DNA of 64,000 nucleotides, from NCBI GenBank assembly GCA_947396885.1, contig OX377202.1, positions 66,994,643-67,058,642 on the forward strand, written 5' to 3'. Below, piece after piece: positions 41,400 through 53,351 of this stretch (position 1 is the first letter of the stretch; each line of letters starts with the position of its first letter). The notes beneath the pieces are model-generated. The model did not search any database. It was not told where the DNA came from and was given only the letters and a program-made list of their open reading frames with translations. The position numbers were made by a program, and so were the translations under genes. The DNA comes from Heligmosomoides polygyrus polygyrus. Taxonomy: Eukaryota; Nematoda; Chromadorea; Rhabditida; Heligmosomidae.

Positions 41400-43619
41400 C
41401 ATGTGGTGCCACTGGAAACTGTTCGCTCTGCGAGCTAAGGCGATCACGGAAATTCGATTGCAGGCGACAGGCCCTTGTGACAGGCCGGACTACGAAGACC
41501 CATGTCACATCACACGGTGTATGACTGTTCACGTTTATCGAGATAGTGCTACGGCGTTCGCGGGAGCCGACGCGCACTCGCAAAGTGAAAAGTATGCGAG
41601 GGTCCCTGATGCGAGGACGGCATTGGGGGGCAACTGAGTTATTTCGAAAGTCCCGTAACGTAAGCAGGACCCGCGTGGCTACACTGAATGTGGGTACGTT
41701 GACGGGCTGCTGGTGCGAGTTGGTTGAATTACTGGAGCATAGAAGAGTTGATTTCTGTGCGGTGCAGGAGAAGAGGTGGTCCTGCCGCAAGTCAAGGGAC
41801 ATAGGACGAGGCTACAAGGCCGTTCTATGTGGAAGTCCCAGGACCACCAGTGGTGACGGAATAATCGTCTACGAACGATTTCGTGACTCGATTGTAAGCG
41901 TTGAGCGCTTTGACGATCGATTGATGAAGATCGTTGTCGCTGCGAAGGAGCGACTCTATCACTTCTTCTCTGCGTATGCTCCGCAGACTGGCTGTTCGGA
42001 TCAAGCCAAGGAAGAGTTTTGGAACCTGCTTGGTGAGAAGACAGCAGAGTTACCTCCAAAAGATGTCATCATAGTCGCTGGAGACCTTAACGGGCACCTC
42101 GGTGCGACGAAAAACGGGTACAGCTGTCATGGTGGGTTCGGTTACGGGCGCGTAGCGCAGATGGTGAGCGTATCCTTGAATATGCGGAATAGCACAACCT
42201 CACCATAGTGAACACCGTATTTCGAAAACGCGATTCCCACCTCATCTCGTTCTATAGCGGGAACACCAGGACTCAGATAGACTTCGTCCTTGTGAAGGAT
42301 CGAGACCGAAGTCTTGTCACAGACGCGAAGGTCGTGCCGTATGAGACAGTCGCCCCACAGCATCGACCGCTGATCTGTACTTTAAAGATAGCCCCTCTGA
42401 GGCTGAAGCGGGTCGAGCGATGCGCTGCACCAAGAATCAAGTGGTGGCGAATGAAAGAGAAGGAAGCAGCTGTGATTTCTCGCGTGCGGTTACCGACAGT
42501 CACAACTGTCGTCGAAACTTGGAAGAAGGCGACCGACGCGATTCGTTACGCTGCACGGTCGGAGCTCGGCATCACTAAGCCTGGACGACGGAAGGTCGAC
42601 AAGCAGGCCTGGCTGTGGACAGATGACGTGAAAGCCAAAGTTTTAGAGAAGAAGACGCTATATCACGTGTTTCTCGGCGAAAAGACAGCCGATAACTGGC
42701 GGAAGTACCAATAAGCGAAGAAAGCTGCAAAGAAGGCCGTGGCTGTTGCAAAAGCCACTCATTATGGAGATGTCAACGAGAAGCTCGAGTCACGCGATGG
42801 TGAGCGGTGTCTGTACCGACTCGCAAAGGATCGCCATCGCCAGACCGAAGACATCGAGAAGTTCTTCGGCATCAATGATGAGAACGGCCATCTTCTTATG
42901 GACCGCAAGGAGGCATTGAAGCGATGGCGCGATTACTTTGAGGAAATCTTCACAGTAGAATTTCCTCATCCAGCCATCCCCTCAACGACTCCAACCCACG
43001 GCCCCGTTCAGAAGATAACCGTGGAGGAGATTGAAACGACTTTGAAGAAGTTGATACCAGGCAAAGCGAATGGCCCCGATGACGTGGCAGCAGAACTGGG
43101 GAAGTCGAAGTTTTGCTACCCTGCTGAGTGGTTGGTAAAGTTCTTTAATCAGGTTGTAGCGGAGAAAAAAGTGCCTGAGTGTTGGCGCCAAAGTACGACG
43201 ATTCCGATTTGGAAGAAGAAGGGCGGTCCTGCAGACTGCTCCAACTACCGTCCAATTCGTTCGCATAGCATGAAGATCTTTGAGCAAATTGTCGACGGAC
43301 GAATTCGTGACATCGTCCAGCTTTCCAGCAATGAGTGTGGCTTCGTGGCTGGCTGTGGCACCGTTGATGCCATACATGCTGCTCGCCTCCTGATAGAGAA
43401 GAATCGCGAGAAACAGAAGCCGGTGCATATCGCCTTCCTCGACTTGGAGAGGGCCTTTAACTGCGTACCGCGTGAAGTGATATGGTACACCCTGCGACAT
43501 CAGGGAGTTCCTGAAGAGCTCATAGTGGGTGCAAGTTCTCTACTCTTGTCCAAAGAGTCGAGTTCAAGCTGTAGCTAGAACCTCGATGGAGTTTTCCATC
43601 TCTGTCGGGGTACATCAGG
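41400..43619 (+). pseudogene. RTE-like LINE (family 2), copy B, best preserved
   Basis: Endonuclease from about 41670 (RVATLNVGTLTGC, FCAVQEKRW, FFSAYAPQTGCS, VAGDLNGHLGAT near 42080). One lost base near 42162 shifts the frame. It then runs open to FYSGNTRTQIDFVLVKDRDR (a typical endonuclease motif) and HRPLICTLKI. In-frame stops are TAG 42190 and TAA 42712. The RT then runs open from 42739: KLIPGKANGPDDVAAELGKS, YRPIRSHSMKIFEQIVDGRI, ECGFVAGCGTVDAIHAARLL and AFLDLERAFNCVPREVIWYT (motif A). It stops at 43619, before motif C, where a CR1-like element begins. Only about two stops and two frameshifts separate it from an open frame over this length. Confidence 0.9.
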
Positions 43620-45800
43620 TTTAATGTTAATGTTAATGTTTATTACGTTGCGAAAGGCAGACGCGAGATAGAAGTAGGACACTACAAACAAACAAGCAAA
43701 GATCAGAAAAATGCACAATCAAGCAAGAGTTGGGTGTGGTCGATCTCCATGACTAGAGTCCGTCAAACTTAAGGAACATTTTTGATGCGTACCGCTTGAA
43801 CTGGGGAATGGAGTAAGCATTTGACAGGTTTTTCGTGATTCTTAAGTAAGCGATACCTGCTCTATGCGTAAAGAAGCAAGCACGAACTGATGATCTCGGA
43901 GAAGGCAAGGCTATTTTCATTATACTACCTCTTGTTCGGAAAGGTATCAAACTATAATTTCATAATCACAGCCACACTAGGCTGGAGCAGAATTTTATGA
44001 ACGAGACAAACATCAAATACCTTTTGCCGTGATACGAGGGATGGAAGATCCAAATGTCTATTTCTGAACATTGCGTTGGGGATGTTGGAGTATAAGAAGC
44101 CTCCCATGCGAATAAATAATTTCCTAGTAAAATTATTTTGGATCCTCTCAATTCTGGAAATACTATTTATCTAGGGTTTGCTAGGGTTGAATACTGTAGT
44201 GCTTGTTTCAACTAATGGGCGTATATAAGTCTTGTAAGCCTTTATTAAAAGGGCTTTGTTCTTTGTAGAAAGGCTTTAAATATGTGGAATGTACGCAGAA
44301 GCACCATCCTGCAACGGTTTTTGACATGTTCGGAAAACTCTAGTTTGCTGCAGCATGTGAAACCAGGATCTCTAACGAAATCCACCAATGTGATGTGGAG
44401 ACCATACACTTCACATGTATGCTGTGCAGTTGACGGAGTGCTGCTAATACGCGTGAAACTCGTTTTGTGCGGAGCCAAGGGGAGCTGCCACTGTTTAGAC
44501 CAGGAAACCAATAAGTTGGTTCCTCTTTGAAGACATAATTCATAATCAACACCATCAATGACCCTGTATATTTTTACATCAACTGCATACATGGCACATT
44601 CACAAACATTACGCAAAACTTCTGGTATTTCTGAAGTAAAAATGTTAAAAAAATAGGCGATAATACCCTTCCTTGACTACTCCACTTGTTACTTGTTTAA
44701 CTTCGGAGAATACGTGCCCAATTTTAACTTGAAATGTTCTCTCATTTAGAAAATCAGCGATCCACTTCGTTAGCATTGGATGTATCCTAAGTTCTTCTAA
44801 TTTGAACAGCAACTTTTTGTGAGATACTTTATAAACGCCTTAACAAATTTAAAATTAATAACATAACAGCAGCACTTCCTATCAAGCGCTTTATTTCAAT
44901 CATTCATGCATTTGATTAGGTTTGTCTCTACAGGTTCTCATGATACAAAACCATGCTGTTGTTGAGGAATGATCCTATGGACAGAATGATGGTGCACTAA
45001 CTGCTGCTTGACAACCTTCTTAAAAAGCCTGCAGAATAATGATGTTATACTCACTGGCCTATAATTCTCTGGGCTTTCTTAAATATGGGGGTGGCAAACG
45101 AGTGTTTCCATCTCAAAGGTACTTCTGCATACATTTATGATTGGTTAAAAATGTACGCCAAAATGGCCACTAATAACATTTGCAACCTTCCGCACCTTAC
45201 AAATGGTGATACAAAATCTGGAGTGACTGAAAAGGAGCTCGGGCATTTCAAAATCAGTTCATAAAGTTGATGAGACTGAAACCATGGGATATTCTTTATG
45301 GGGGTCCTGTGAGAGTGAGACATAGACGGAGCAGAGCCATCCTCAATTTGGAAAGAAGTCACACACTGGTTAGCTAGTATGTTAGCCCTGTCATAATCAG
45401 TTGTTGCAATGAGTCCGTCTTTTTCAAACATCCAATTCGTTTCCTTTCGTTAATTTTGCTATTCAAATATGCGTAGAAGTTACGTTTATTACAGTCTTCA
45501 ATTATCTTCTTTTCTAAGTAGCAGTTATATCTGTGCAGTTAAGAATCAAGCCTATGAGAGAAGGACTTATTGTTTGACCAGTCATTAGATCTCCTAGCTT
45601 CTAGAAATAAACAGTCACGATGTTCTAGCATATTTTGTATATGACGAGGATTTGAAAGAAGACACTAGTTTCCAAGGCATATGAAATTCAATAACATAAT
45701 GCAAGATAGACAAAAACAATTCATACTTCTCATTATCATTATTTTTGGTCTTTAAAAGACCTATCCATCGTAAGCCTGTTGCTGTTGCTGCTAGCAACTA
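43620..45800 (-). pseudogene. CR1-like LINE between RTE copies B and C
   Basis: Minus strand: an N-terminal linker with FEKDGLIATTDYDRANILAN near 45430, and APSMSHSHRTPI; the RT start SSFSVTPDFVSPFVRCG near 45240; motif C region CAMYAVDVKIYRVIDG near 44600 (YADD expected, YAVD seen); and a C-terminal part with RACFFTHRAGIAYLRITKNL near 43860. The 3' end at 43620 is a three-unit ATTAAC-type repeat, as in CR1-like elements. The 5' end is truncated. Frames are broken by many stops. Confidence 0.8.
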
Positions 45801-45805
45801 GCAAC

Positions 45806-48549
45806 GTTGTATGTGGGTATGTGGCCCGTTCGAATTGGGTGAAGCACTGTTGCGAAGATAGATAGATTTCTGTGCGGTGCAGGAAACGAGGTGGTCCTGC
45901 AGCAAGTAGAGGATACTGGCCGTGGCTGCAAGGTCATTTTTGGGGCAGTCTCAAGACCACCAGTGGTGTCGGTATGATCTTCTCCAAACGATTCTATGAC
46001 GCGACACCAAGCGTAGAACGTTTCGATGACCGCTTGATGAAGACTGTTGTCGCCGTACAACAGCGACGATGCCATTTCTTTTCTGCATATGCTCCGCAGA
46101 TTGGCTGTTCCGAGCAAACCAAGGAGAGTTCTGGTCCCTGCTTGATGAGAAAACAGCGGAAGTGTCGTGAGAAGATATGGTTGTTGTGGCAGGTGATCTA
46201 AGTGGTCACGTCGGAGCAATGAAAAGGTCTACAGCTAGTGGTTTGTGCAATGAAAGGGTCTACAGCTGGTGGTTTTGATTATGAGTCACGAAATGCCGAT
46301 GTTGAGCGTATACTTGAGTACGCTGACTCATGTGACCTCACCAGCGCGAATACCAAATTCGAAAGCGTGACTGTCACCTATCTCGTTTTATAGAGGGAAC
46401 GCTAAAACGCAGATTGACTATGTCCTTGTTAGGCGTCGCGACCAAGGCCTTGTCACAGACGCGAAGACCATGCCGTATGAGACGGTTGCCATACAACACC
46501 CTCCACTGATCTTCTCGCTAAAGATCACACCTTCGAGGTGTAAACATGCCGAGCGATGCGGGTCGGCTAGAATCAAATGGTGGCGACTGAAAGAGAAAGA
46601 AGCGCAGTTATTTCTCGCATTCGATTGTCAACGGTGACAACTGTCGACGAAACCTGGAAGGATGCTTCCGATACGATAACTCGAGCTGCATGCCTCGAAC
46701 TCTCACAACGAAGCATGGACGAAGCTGGGTCGACAAGCAAACATGCCTGTGGACTGATGATGTCAAAGAGAAAGTTCGAGAAAAGAAACGGCTCTATCAC
46801 GTATTTATCGGTGGTAAAACAGTCGATAATTGGCGGTATTATCGAGAAGCCGCATAGTACGCTGATGTCAGCGAAAAATTGGAAACGCGCGATGGTGAGC
46901 GTTCCTATCCTTATCCTTACCGGCTCGCCAAAGCTCGCTGTCCCAAGCAGAAGACACTGAGAAGTTCTTTGGCATTAACAACGAGAACGGTCATCTTCTG
47001 ATGGACCGTAGGAGGGCTGCGAAGCGATGGCACGACTACTTCGAGGAAATCTCGATGTTGAATTTGACCATCCTGCTATTTTTTTGCATCTTCTGTGTGT
47101 GTTCCCGTTCAGAAAATCACAGTGAGCGAAATCGAAGCAGCCCTGAAGAAGGTGAAGTCAGGCAATGCCTCTGGTCCCGATGACCTGATGGCCGACCTGT
47201 GGAAGTCGAAGGGCTGGTGCTCTGACTGGCTGACAGAGTCCTTCAATCAGATTGTTGCTGAGAAGAAAGTGTCCGAGAGCTGGCAGCAAAGCACGACCAT
47301 CCCGATTTGGAAGAAGAAGGACAGTCCTGCAGACCGCGCTAGTTACCGTCCAATTCGCCTTCTTTCGCATACCATGAAAATCGCTGTCCGAATTCTCGAT
47401 GGACGTATCCGGGATGTCGTCCAGCTTTCTACGAACCAATGTGGTTTCGTCTCTGGCTGTGGCACTGTTGATGCTATTCACGCCGCACGTCTTCTGTTAG
47501 AGAAGCACCACGAAAAACAGAAACCGTGCATTTTGCCTTCCTGGACGCGTTGCGAGAACATGGTATTCCTGAAGAGCTTATTGAGTGAGTGCGCATTCTG
47601 AACTCTCTTCCAAGGAGTTCAGTGCGAGCGCCAGCGGGCACCTCGACGGAATTTCCAATCTCTGTAGGGGTGCATCAAGGATCTGCGCTATCCCCACTGC
47701 TCTTCGTGGTCGTGATGGATGCAATCTCACGAGATCTCCAAATGGCGGCATCTTGGACGTTGCTGTATGCCGACACGTCATGCTTGCATGTGAAGACAAA
47801 ATCGAACTCGAGCGACAGGCACAGGCGTGGTGCGATCGCTTGGCACTGTTCGGACTCAAGCTAAACATCAAGACGGAATACTTGACGACTGATGTGAGTG
47901 AGCACGGATCTATTAAGATCAATAGAACTGAGCTCTCACGAGTTACATCTTTCAAGTATATCAATAGTCACGTCCGATGGCAGCCTAAAGTTGCAGATGA
48001 ATGCGCGCGTGGGTGCAGTCTGGTCCAAATGGCGCTCGTTGACTGAGGTGCTCTACGACAAGACAATACTCGAGTACCTCAAGTCGAAGGTTTATAGAAC
48101 AGTCGTCCGCCCAGTAGCGACGTACGGTGCTGAGTGCTGGCCCGTGACGAAGGAAATTGAAAGCCGCCTCAGTGTAATGGAGACGAAGATGCTAAGGAGG
48201 ACGGCCGGAGTAACGCGATTGGATCGCGTTCGCAATGACACCATGCGACAGAGGTTCGGTGTCGTCCCGATGGCCGACAAGTTGCGCGAAGCTCGTCTAC
48301 GATGGTACGGCCCCGTCCTTCGCGCTACGACAACACCGTCTGTAAGATTGGCCTGAATCTTAAGGTCCCTAGAAAGCGGCCCAGGGGACGCCCGAAGCAA
48401 CAACGTTGGCTAGATACGTTGCACTTGGACTTAAAGATGGCTGGTGTGCACCCTGATCAAACATTTGATCGGTTGAATTCGCGTCACCACACCAGAAGAG
48501 CGGACCCCGCACCAAGCGGGACAGACGCTAATGAAAATGATGATGATGT
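45806..48549 (+). pseudogene. RTE-like LINE (family 2), copy C with 3' end
   Basis: Plus strand: endonuclease remnant (CAVQETRW, TTSGVGMIFSKRF) near 45870-46000; RT with KVKSGNASGPDDLMADLWKS near 47150, QCGFVSGCGTVDAIHAARLL near 47440, and motif C near 47765 where YADD is broken by a missing base (YAD then a frame change); and the C-terminal region VRPVATYGAECWPVTKEIES near 48110, ETKMLRRTAGVTRLDRVRND near 48190 and RKRPRGRPKQQRWLDTLHLD near 48380. The 3' end at 48549 is ATGATGATGATG, the short repeat tail typical of RTE elements. It is 5' truncated near 45806. Confidence 0.88.
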
Positions 48550-49599
48550 GCTCTCATCGCTAGGAATGCGGCCGTCGCTGTGTTGAGCTCAGCGGTGAGT
48601 CGGCATCGCTAGCGATTGGTGGCACAAGCGACAGCACAGACGCTAGCGATACGTTGCTAGCGTCACTGCTACCGCACATTCTCTCTCGAGGAGAGAGAGG
48701 GAGTCAGATACGGTCGTCAGACAGAGTCTGGTGCGTCCCTCCAGGAATTGTCTCTGTTCTCCACGCATCGCTCTGAGCGAGTTTTAATGCAGTGTTGCTG
48801 TTTCTCGCTTTACGATCACACATAACTTGGCTCAGTATTTTGGCAATGGGAGGAACTCCAGGACGTAGGCATTTTTAACACGTGTGCGTTAGTCGGGCCA
48901 CACCCAGAGACTCTCGTCCTGCCCAATTCGGTTCTCTCCTCCGCGTTTGAAGAGGAGAGCACAGGACACAGCAGCACTATTGTCTGATTGTTCTCTTGAT
49001 TAATACTATGTTTTGTTTCTTTTTTTGGTGTTGCTGGAACGTTTTTTTTTTGAAGGTGACCCCCTAAGTATCATTGCGCCAAAATTTCAAGGGAAGACAA
49101 TAAATATTCCATGAAAAATTATTCGATTACGTCTCTTCGACAGTCTCTAGTTTAATCTGGAAGAAGATCGTTTTGATTTGGAAGATGTTCAGTTTGATTT
49201 CAAAGGCGTCAAATTGCGCAGAAGAGTGCCCAGTTTCATTTGAAAAACGTTCAATTTAATTTGAAAAGTGTGCTTTAAGAAGGTAGATCTCCCAAAATTG
49301 AAGAATTTATCTCAGTTTTCCTGAGAATTGAAAAGCCCGATTATGGATTCTCATTGAGCATTACAGCTTGAGTCATGGTATTGTCATTACGGATTAAACT
49401 CGACCTTAGATGCAGCCTTAGGAACGATTTATCTAGAAAACGAGCGGCAAAGTACTGTCATAGTACTCTTTGATCCAGCGATGTACGACCATAAAATAAC
49501 GAAAAGCCTCTCTCAGAGTAAACGACCGTCTATATAGGTAGGCAAAAGCAAAGCCAAAATGGGTCCTTCAGGTTGTTCCTTTCCTTCATGGTGTCTCAG
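48550..49599. other. Unassigned stretch
   Basis: GCTAGCGAT motifs recur around 48600-48660 on both strands, which may be another small palindromic element. No gene is supported. Confidence 0.4.
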
Positions 49600-50962
49600 A
49601 AACACGCGCAGACGCCGCCGTGTCAAGCAGGAGGAGGCTGCGCTTCATCGGCTGCAGCAGATCCCATGTTGGAAGGCACATTTGTCTGCGCGGGGTTCGA
49701 TGAGGCGTATCTCACGCAGTTTTCTCAAAATGGCCAGAAAGGTTTAACACATACGCAGTCGTGATCATTTGAAGTTGGGCGGAAACAGCGAGAACTCTTG
49801 GTTCTACCGTAACAGGTGTAAACATCCAAGACAGCTAAACTCTTAGGCAAACCAAAAGCATAAAGGAATGGAATATGCTTTGCTGGGCTTAGAAGTACCA
49901 TGTAACTATATGTTCCAGTAGTAGTTGAAAAACAAGCTAAACACGAAGAACAAAAAAGCGCCTACGGCATGGAAGAACTGGCAACTCTTCAGAATTTACT
50001 TAAGCCAGAGAGGAAGCGTAAACACCTGCGGAAGCGCCACTTCGACTTTTCATGAATGCCTTGTAGTCTTAGAAAAAACCTTCCTCCGTACGGGTGTTGT
50101 ATTTGATCAAACAGCGCAGGTGGTGTAGTACCCTGCTCCCTAATCAGGGCGGTTCCAGTCCAGCATGGCGCTGGAGTTTTTCACAGCAAGACATCGTTAT
50201 AACCGCTTCCTCCTTTATTAGAGTGCGATTCTATTAGCTTCCTTTATGCTTATAGGTTCGTTGACATTAGTAATGAGGAAGGGACTTGCATGAGAGCTTC
50301 CGCATTGTAGTGGAGCAGATGTTCAGAAATGCATGCACGATAACCAGAATTTCTGCTGAAAGCTGCATTGCAGTCACAATAAGGTTTCTAGAAACAGTAC
50401 ATCTTTCAAGGCAACTTGTAGTTAATGGGGGTGCACAGTACAAAGAGCCGCGTTCACATAGACAAAATGGAAGGAATTTATGCTTCGAAATGAGGCATGG
50501 CTTGATTTTTTATTGCGCAGGTTCCAATCCTCACCTAAGGCTTTAAAGCCTCTTTTCACTGAAGTATTCCTTCGGCACATATGAAATCGGTGAGACATCT
50601 TGCAAGGAGGAGCAGAAGGCGCACAGCATATCTGGGCAGGAAAGCGGTTCAAGGGTGGGGCCGAGATGACTTTTTTGAGCGCGACTGTAATGCCGCAGGC
50701 GACGCGCCTCGTGTCGGACTCTCAGCTGTGGGCAATCTCATTTTCGCTCGCAAAAGCTGCGAAACACGGCCTCATAGGGCTTCTGTTGAGGCGAGGAACT
50801 CCTCTTCTGTTGAGGCGAGGAACTCCTCCTATCTACTCCTCTACTTGCCGGAATTCGTACAAATTCGCAGAACATAACATGAAGTCACTCCTCGATGCCA
50901 TTCCTTACTACTCGAACCCGTCTCCGCGGAACTCGGTGGCCCACATTCCTTCCACAAACCTC
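49600..50962 (+). CDS. Possible host exons, unrecognised protein
   Basis: Exon 1 (49600-49741) follows GTGTCTCAG and reads HAQTPPCQAGGGCASSAAAD, MLEGTFVCAGFDEAYLTQFS and QNGQK before GTTTAA. A second open stretch, about 50606-50962, reads HIWAGKRFKGGAEMTFLSAT and continues to LLDAIPYYSNPSPRNSVAHI and PSTNL, ending at a good GTAAGT donor. An 8-residue tandem duplication (RRGTPLL, from a 24-base repeat at 50777-50824) lies inside. I cannot show that the two stretches join in frame. A SINE-like copy lies between them. No domain is recognised. Confidence 0.33.
50112..50200 (+). repeat. tRNA-like SINE head (family S3), copy 1
   Basis: GTGGTGTAGTACCCTGCTCC gives an A-box and anticodon-like stem; GGCGGTTCCAGTCCAGC gives the B-box. 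It is followed by TGGCGCTGGAGTTTTTCACA, which recurs at 54180-54300 in reverse. Confidence 0.5.
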
Positions 50963-51197
50963 GTAAGTATCTCTAGGCTAATTTTGTTTGTGTTTACCTT
51001 TATTTGAGCCAATTACAACAAAGTCATCATGTTAGGAGCACAAACTTTAGGATTACACCTTAGGGTTAGATAATCGCTTTCATAGTCTTCTCGTATAACC
51101 CAGCCAACTCCAGAATTGGCTTTGTGAGGATGAATGGATGCTTGCTGTAACAGAAACAAATCATCTGTAGCTTAGTTGCCTGCTATTCAGTTTCGTA

Positions 51198-52478
51198 TTA
51201 GGTTATAACGAAATAAATGGCAGTGAACCACTGTAAATTTAAACAGTTAATATCTCGGCTTGTATGCAAGTTTATTAATCGAAATAAAAACCTTCTGATT
51301 CTACACATCTTTGCCAACGTGAGACAAGCTTTTTTGTCCCAGTAGCATAAAAATCAGAAGTTCTGGAATTGACGAAATCTTCGAAGGCACTTTCGGCATC
51401 CTGTTGGTATTTGAATATTTTCCTTACCAAGAAGTCGCCAAGATGCTTGAAGAAATGGTAGTCTGTTGGGGAGAGATCGGGAGAAAACGGAGGATGTGGT
51501 AGAGTTTCAATGCCCAGCTCATTCGATTTCTGCAACGTCATTCGTACTACATGGGGGCGAACATTGTCGTGCAGAAGGAGAACTCGTCTTCGATTTACCA
51601 AGGCCGGCCGGATATCCTTCAACTTTTTCATCATTTCTTCAATTTCAATGCAGTACTTCTCTGTCGTGATGGATTCACCGGGAGGGAGGAAGCTGTGGTG
51701 AATAATTCCCAGCGAACACCACCATACTGTCACCATTACTTTCTTTTGGTGCAATTCCGGCTTCGCAAAAACCTTGGGGCTCTCATTGCTGTCCACCCAC
51801 TGTGCCGATCGTCGCCTGTTGTCGTACATTATCCATTTCTCGTCACAAGATACGATGCGATCAAGGAATGGGTCCGTTTCATTCCGTAGAAGCAGTGCGG
51901 ACGAGATCTCATATCGTCGGTTCTTTGCTCCTCAGACAGCTCGTGAGGCACCCATCTTTCCAGCTTTTTGGTTTTTCCAATTTCCTTCAGATGCCGGGCA
52001 GCTGTGTTGCGACTGACGCCAAGAACCTTCGCTATCTCCCTGGTACCTTTGTGTGCATCCTCCTCTACCACATCTCTCAGCTTGTCCTCATCAACATCAC
52101 TATGCCTCCCACGACCTTCATGTTCTTCCAAGCTCTCATCTCCATTCCGGAACTTCTGATGCCAACGATACGCCGTCCGAATTGTGGAACATCCTTGACC
52201 GAATGCGGCGTTGATCTTCTCGTCCGCCTCCTTAGCTGTAGTGCCCAGCTTGAATTCATACAAGTAAATGCCTCTGATTACCCTTTTGTCCATCTGCAAA
52301 AAAGTCAATAAAACTATAAAGTTTTCCCACTTTTACATAGAAAATTTGGTACTTACCGGTAGAGCAAAGTTTGCGCTTTTAAATGATATGCACATGTTAC
52401 GGTTTGTTCTTGATCAAACGCGTAAAGACGCGCCAAAAAATGGCGCGAGCCAGTGCCATTTAATTCGTTACAACCTAA
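51198..52478 (-). mobile_element. Near-intact mariner element with one frameshift
   Basis: This 1281-bp element is flanked by TA (51196-51197 and 52479-52480). Its 28-bp terminal inverted repeats (left TTAGGTTATAACGAAATAAA; right in reverse complement TTAGGTTGTAACGAATTAAA) differ at three positions. The minus strand encodes a mariner transposase from 52308: helix-turn-helix region with GTTAKEADEKINAAFGQGCS and HSDVDEDKLRDVVEEDAHKG, linker WVPHELSEEQ, then catalytic motifs SCDEKWIMYDNRRR, LLLHDNVRPH and FSPDLSPTDYHFF. All three aspartates are present. A single missing A in the AAA run near 51929 shifts the frame; the rest reads open to the stop at 51275. Length, TIRs and target site fit the mariner family. 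Confidence 0.93.
51275..52308 (-). pseudogene. Mariner transposase (DD34D), frameshifted
   Basis: Coding part of the mariner at 51198-52478. The N-terminal frame covers 52308 to about 51930; the C-terminal frame from about 51927 to 51275 carries the catalytic core. After the frameshift the first frame stays open for about 30 more codons, ending in LVTRNG near 51830. The C-terminus, GTKKLVSRWQRCVESEGFYF, is complete. Transposase would bind the inverted repeats and cut and paste the element; as it stands the catalytic domain is lost from the product. Confidence 0.9.
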
Positions 52479-52480
52479 TA

Positions 52481-53178
52481 ATTACCAGCATAGATGGGGC
52501 TAGTGGAGTTATAGTTCCTTTGCATGGCCTATAACATTATGAGCACGGAAATGACAGAGCCATGCTGAGGCGGGTCCTGCATTTCAAGGGCCTCTTTAAA
52601 TAAGTACGTCCTCCAGGCGAACGCTTATAAGGAAGGTGCGAAATTTGTGCTAATTTTTTTATCACTGCATATTGTGCGCGCATTGCAAAACCACTGCCGT
52701 TATCAACACATTGATTCCGAGGAATTCGTTTCGTTTTGTATACATATAAAACTTTCGAAGGCGTCCTTTCTTCTCATACTGGTCTAAATAACGTATCGTT
52801 TGGGTGGGGGGGGGGGAGGGAGGCAGATTAAAGGAGGCTAGTGCACAAATTTTGTAGAAACCAGCCCAGCGATAGCGCGGCTTTTAAGAGTTTCTCTACC
52901 ACTTTCCGGGAGCGTTCTTGGAAACCCAACACCTAAGCGTCATTGATTGGACTCCCCAAGAGAAATTAATGGTGGCAGCTAGAACGTTGTCATCCAGGCG
53001 TAAACGCGTCCCGGTAGGCCGTGTGCCGTGTTGAGTCAGCATCGTCACTCACCTGTTGTCAGAAGAGGGATTGTTGTGGCGACGGCCTGCCGCAACTTCC
53101 GATGCCGTAGGTTGAGGGCGGGGTTTCACCTAAGCATTCCCTCCACTGGAGCGGAACCATTACCGGCCGCACTGCTAG
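52481..53178. other. Unassigned stretch
   Basis: Carries a G-rich run at 52802-52822. No gene is supported. Confidence 0.4.
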
Positions 53179-53351
53179 GTTCATCCACCTCCGAATTATC
53201 CGAATCCGCTGCCATGAGCGGCAAGCCTCCGAAGACCGTCTCGTTCGCTCCTCCGCGACGCTACTCGATGGGCCACTTCCTGCGACAATTCGCCGCCAAC
53301 ATCATCCCGATCGCTGTCAGCCATCCACAGCTCAGACTGGTGCGCAATCTG
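53179..53351 (+). CDS. Possible host exon, unrecognised protein
   Basis: After CACTGCTAG the frame reads SSTSELSESAAMSGKPPKTV, then SFAPPRRYSMGHFLRQFAAN, then IIPIAVSHPQLRLVRNL, before a GTTTCC donor. A start at ATG 53214 is also possible. A Ser-rich disordered part leads into an amphipathic region. It may belong with the exons at 49600-50962, with the mariner between them in an intron, but the phase does not fit the preceding donor directly. Confidence 0.35.

Noticed and set aside
41546..42208. Host gene resembling craniofacial development protein 2
   Set aside because: The endonuclease motifs continue into a reverse transcriptase and occur three times in the cluster, so this is an RTE element, a known misannotation.
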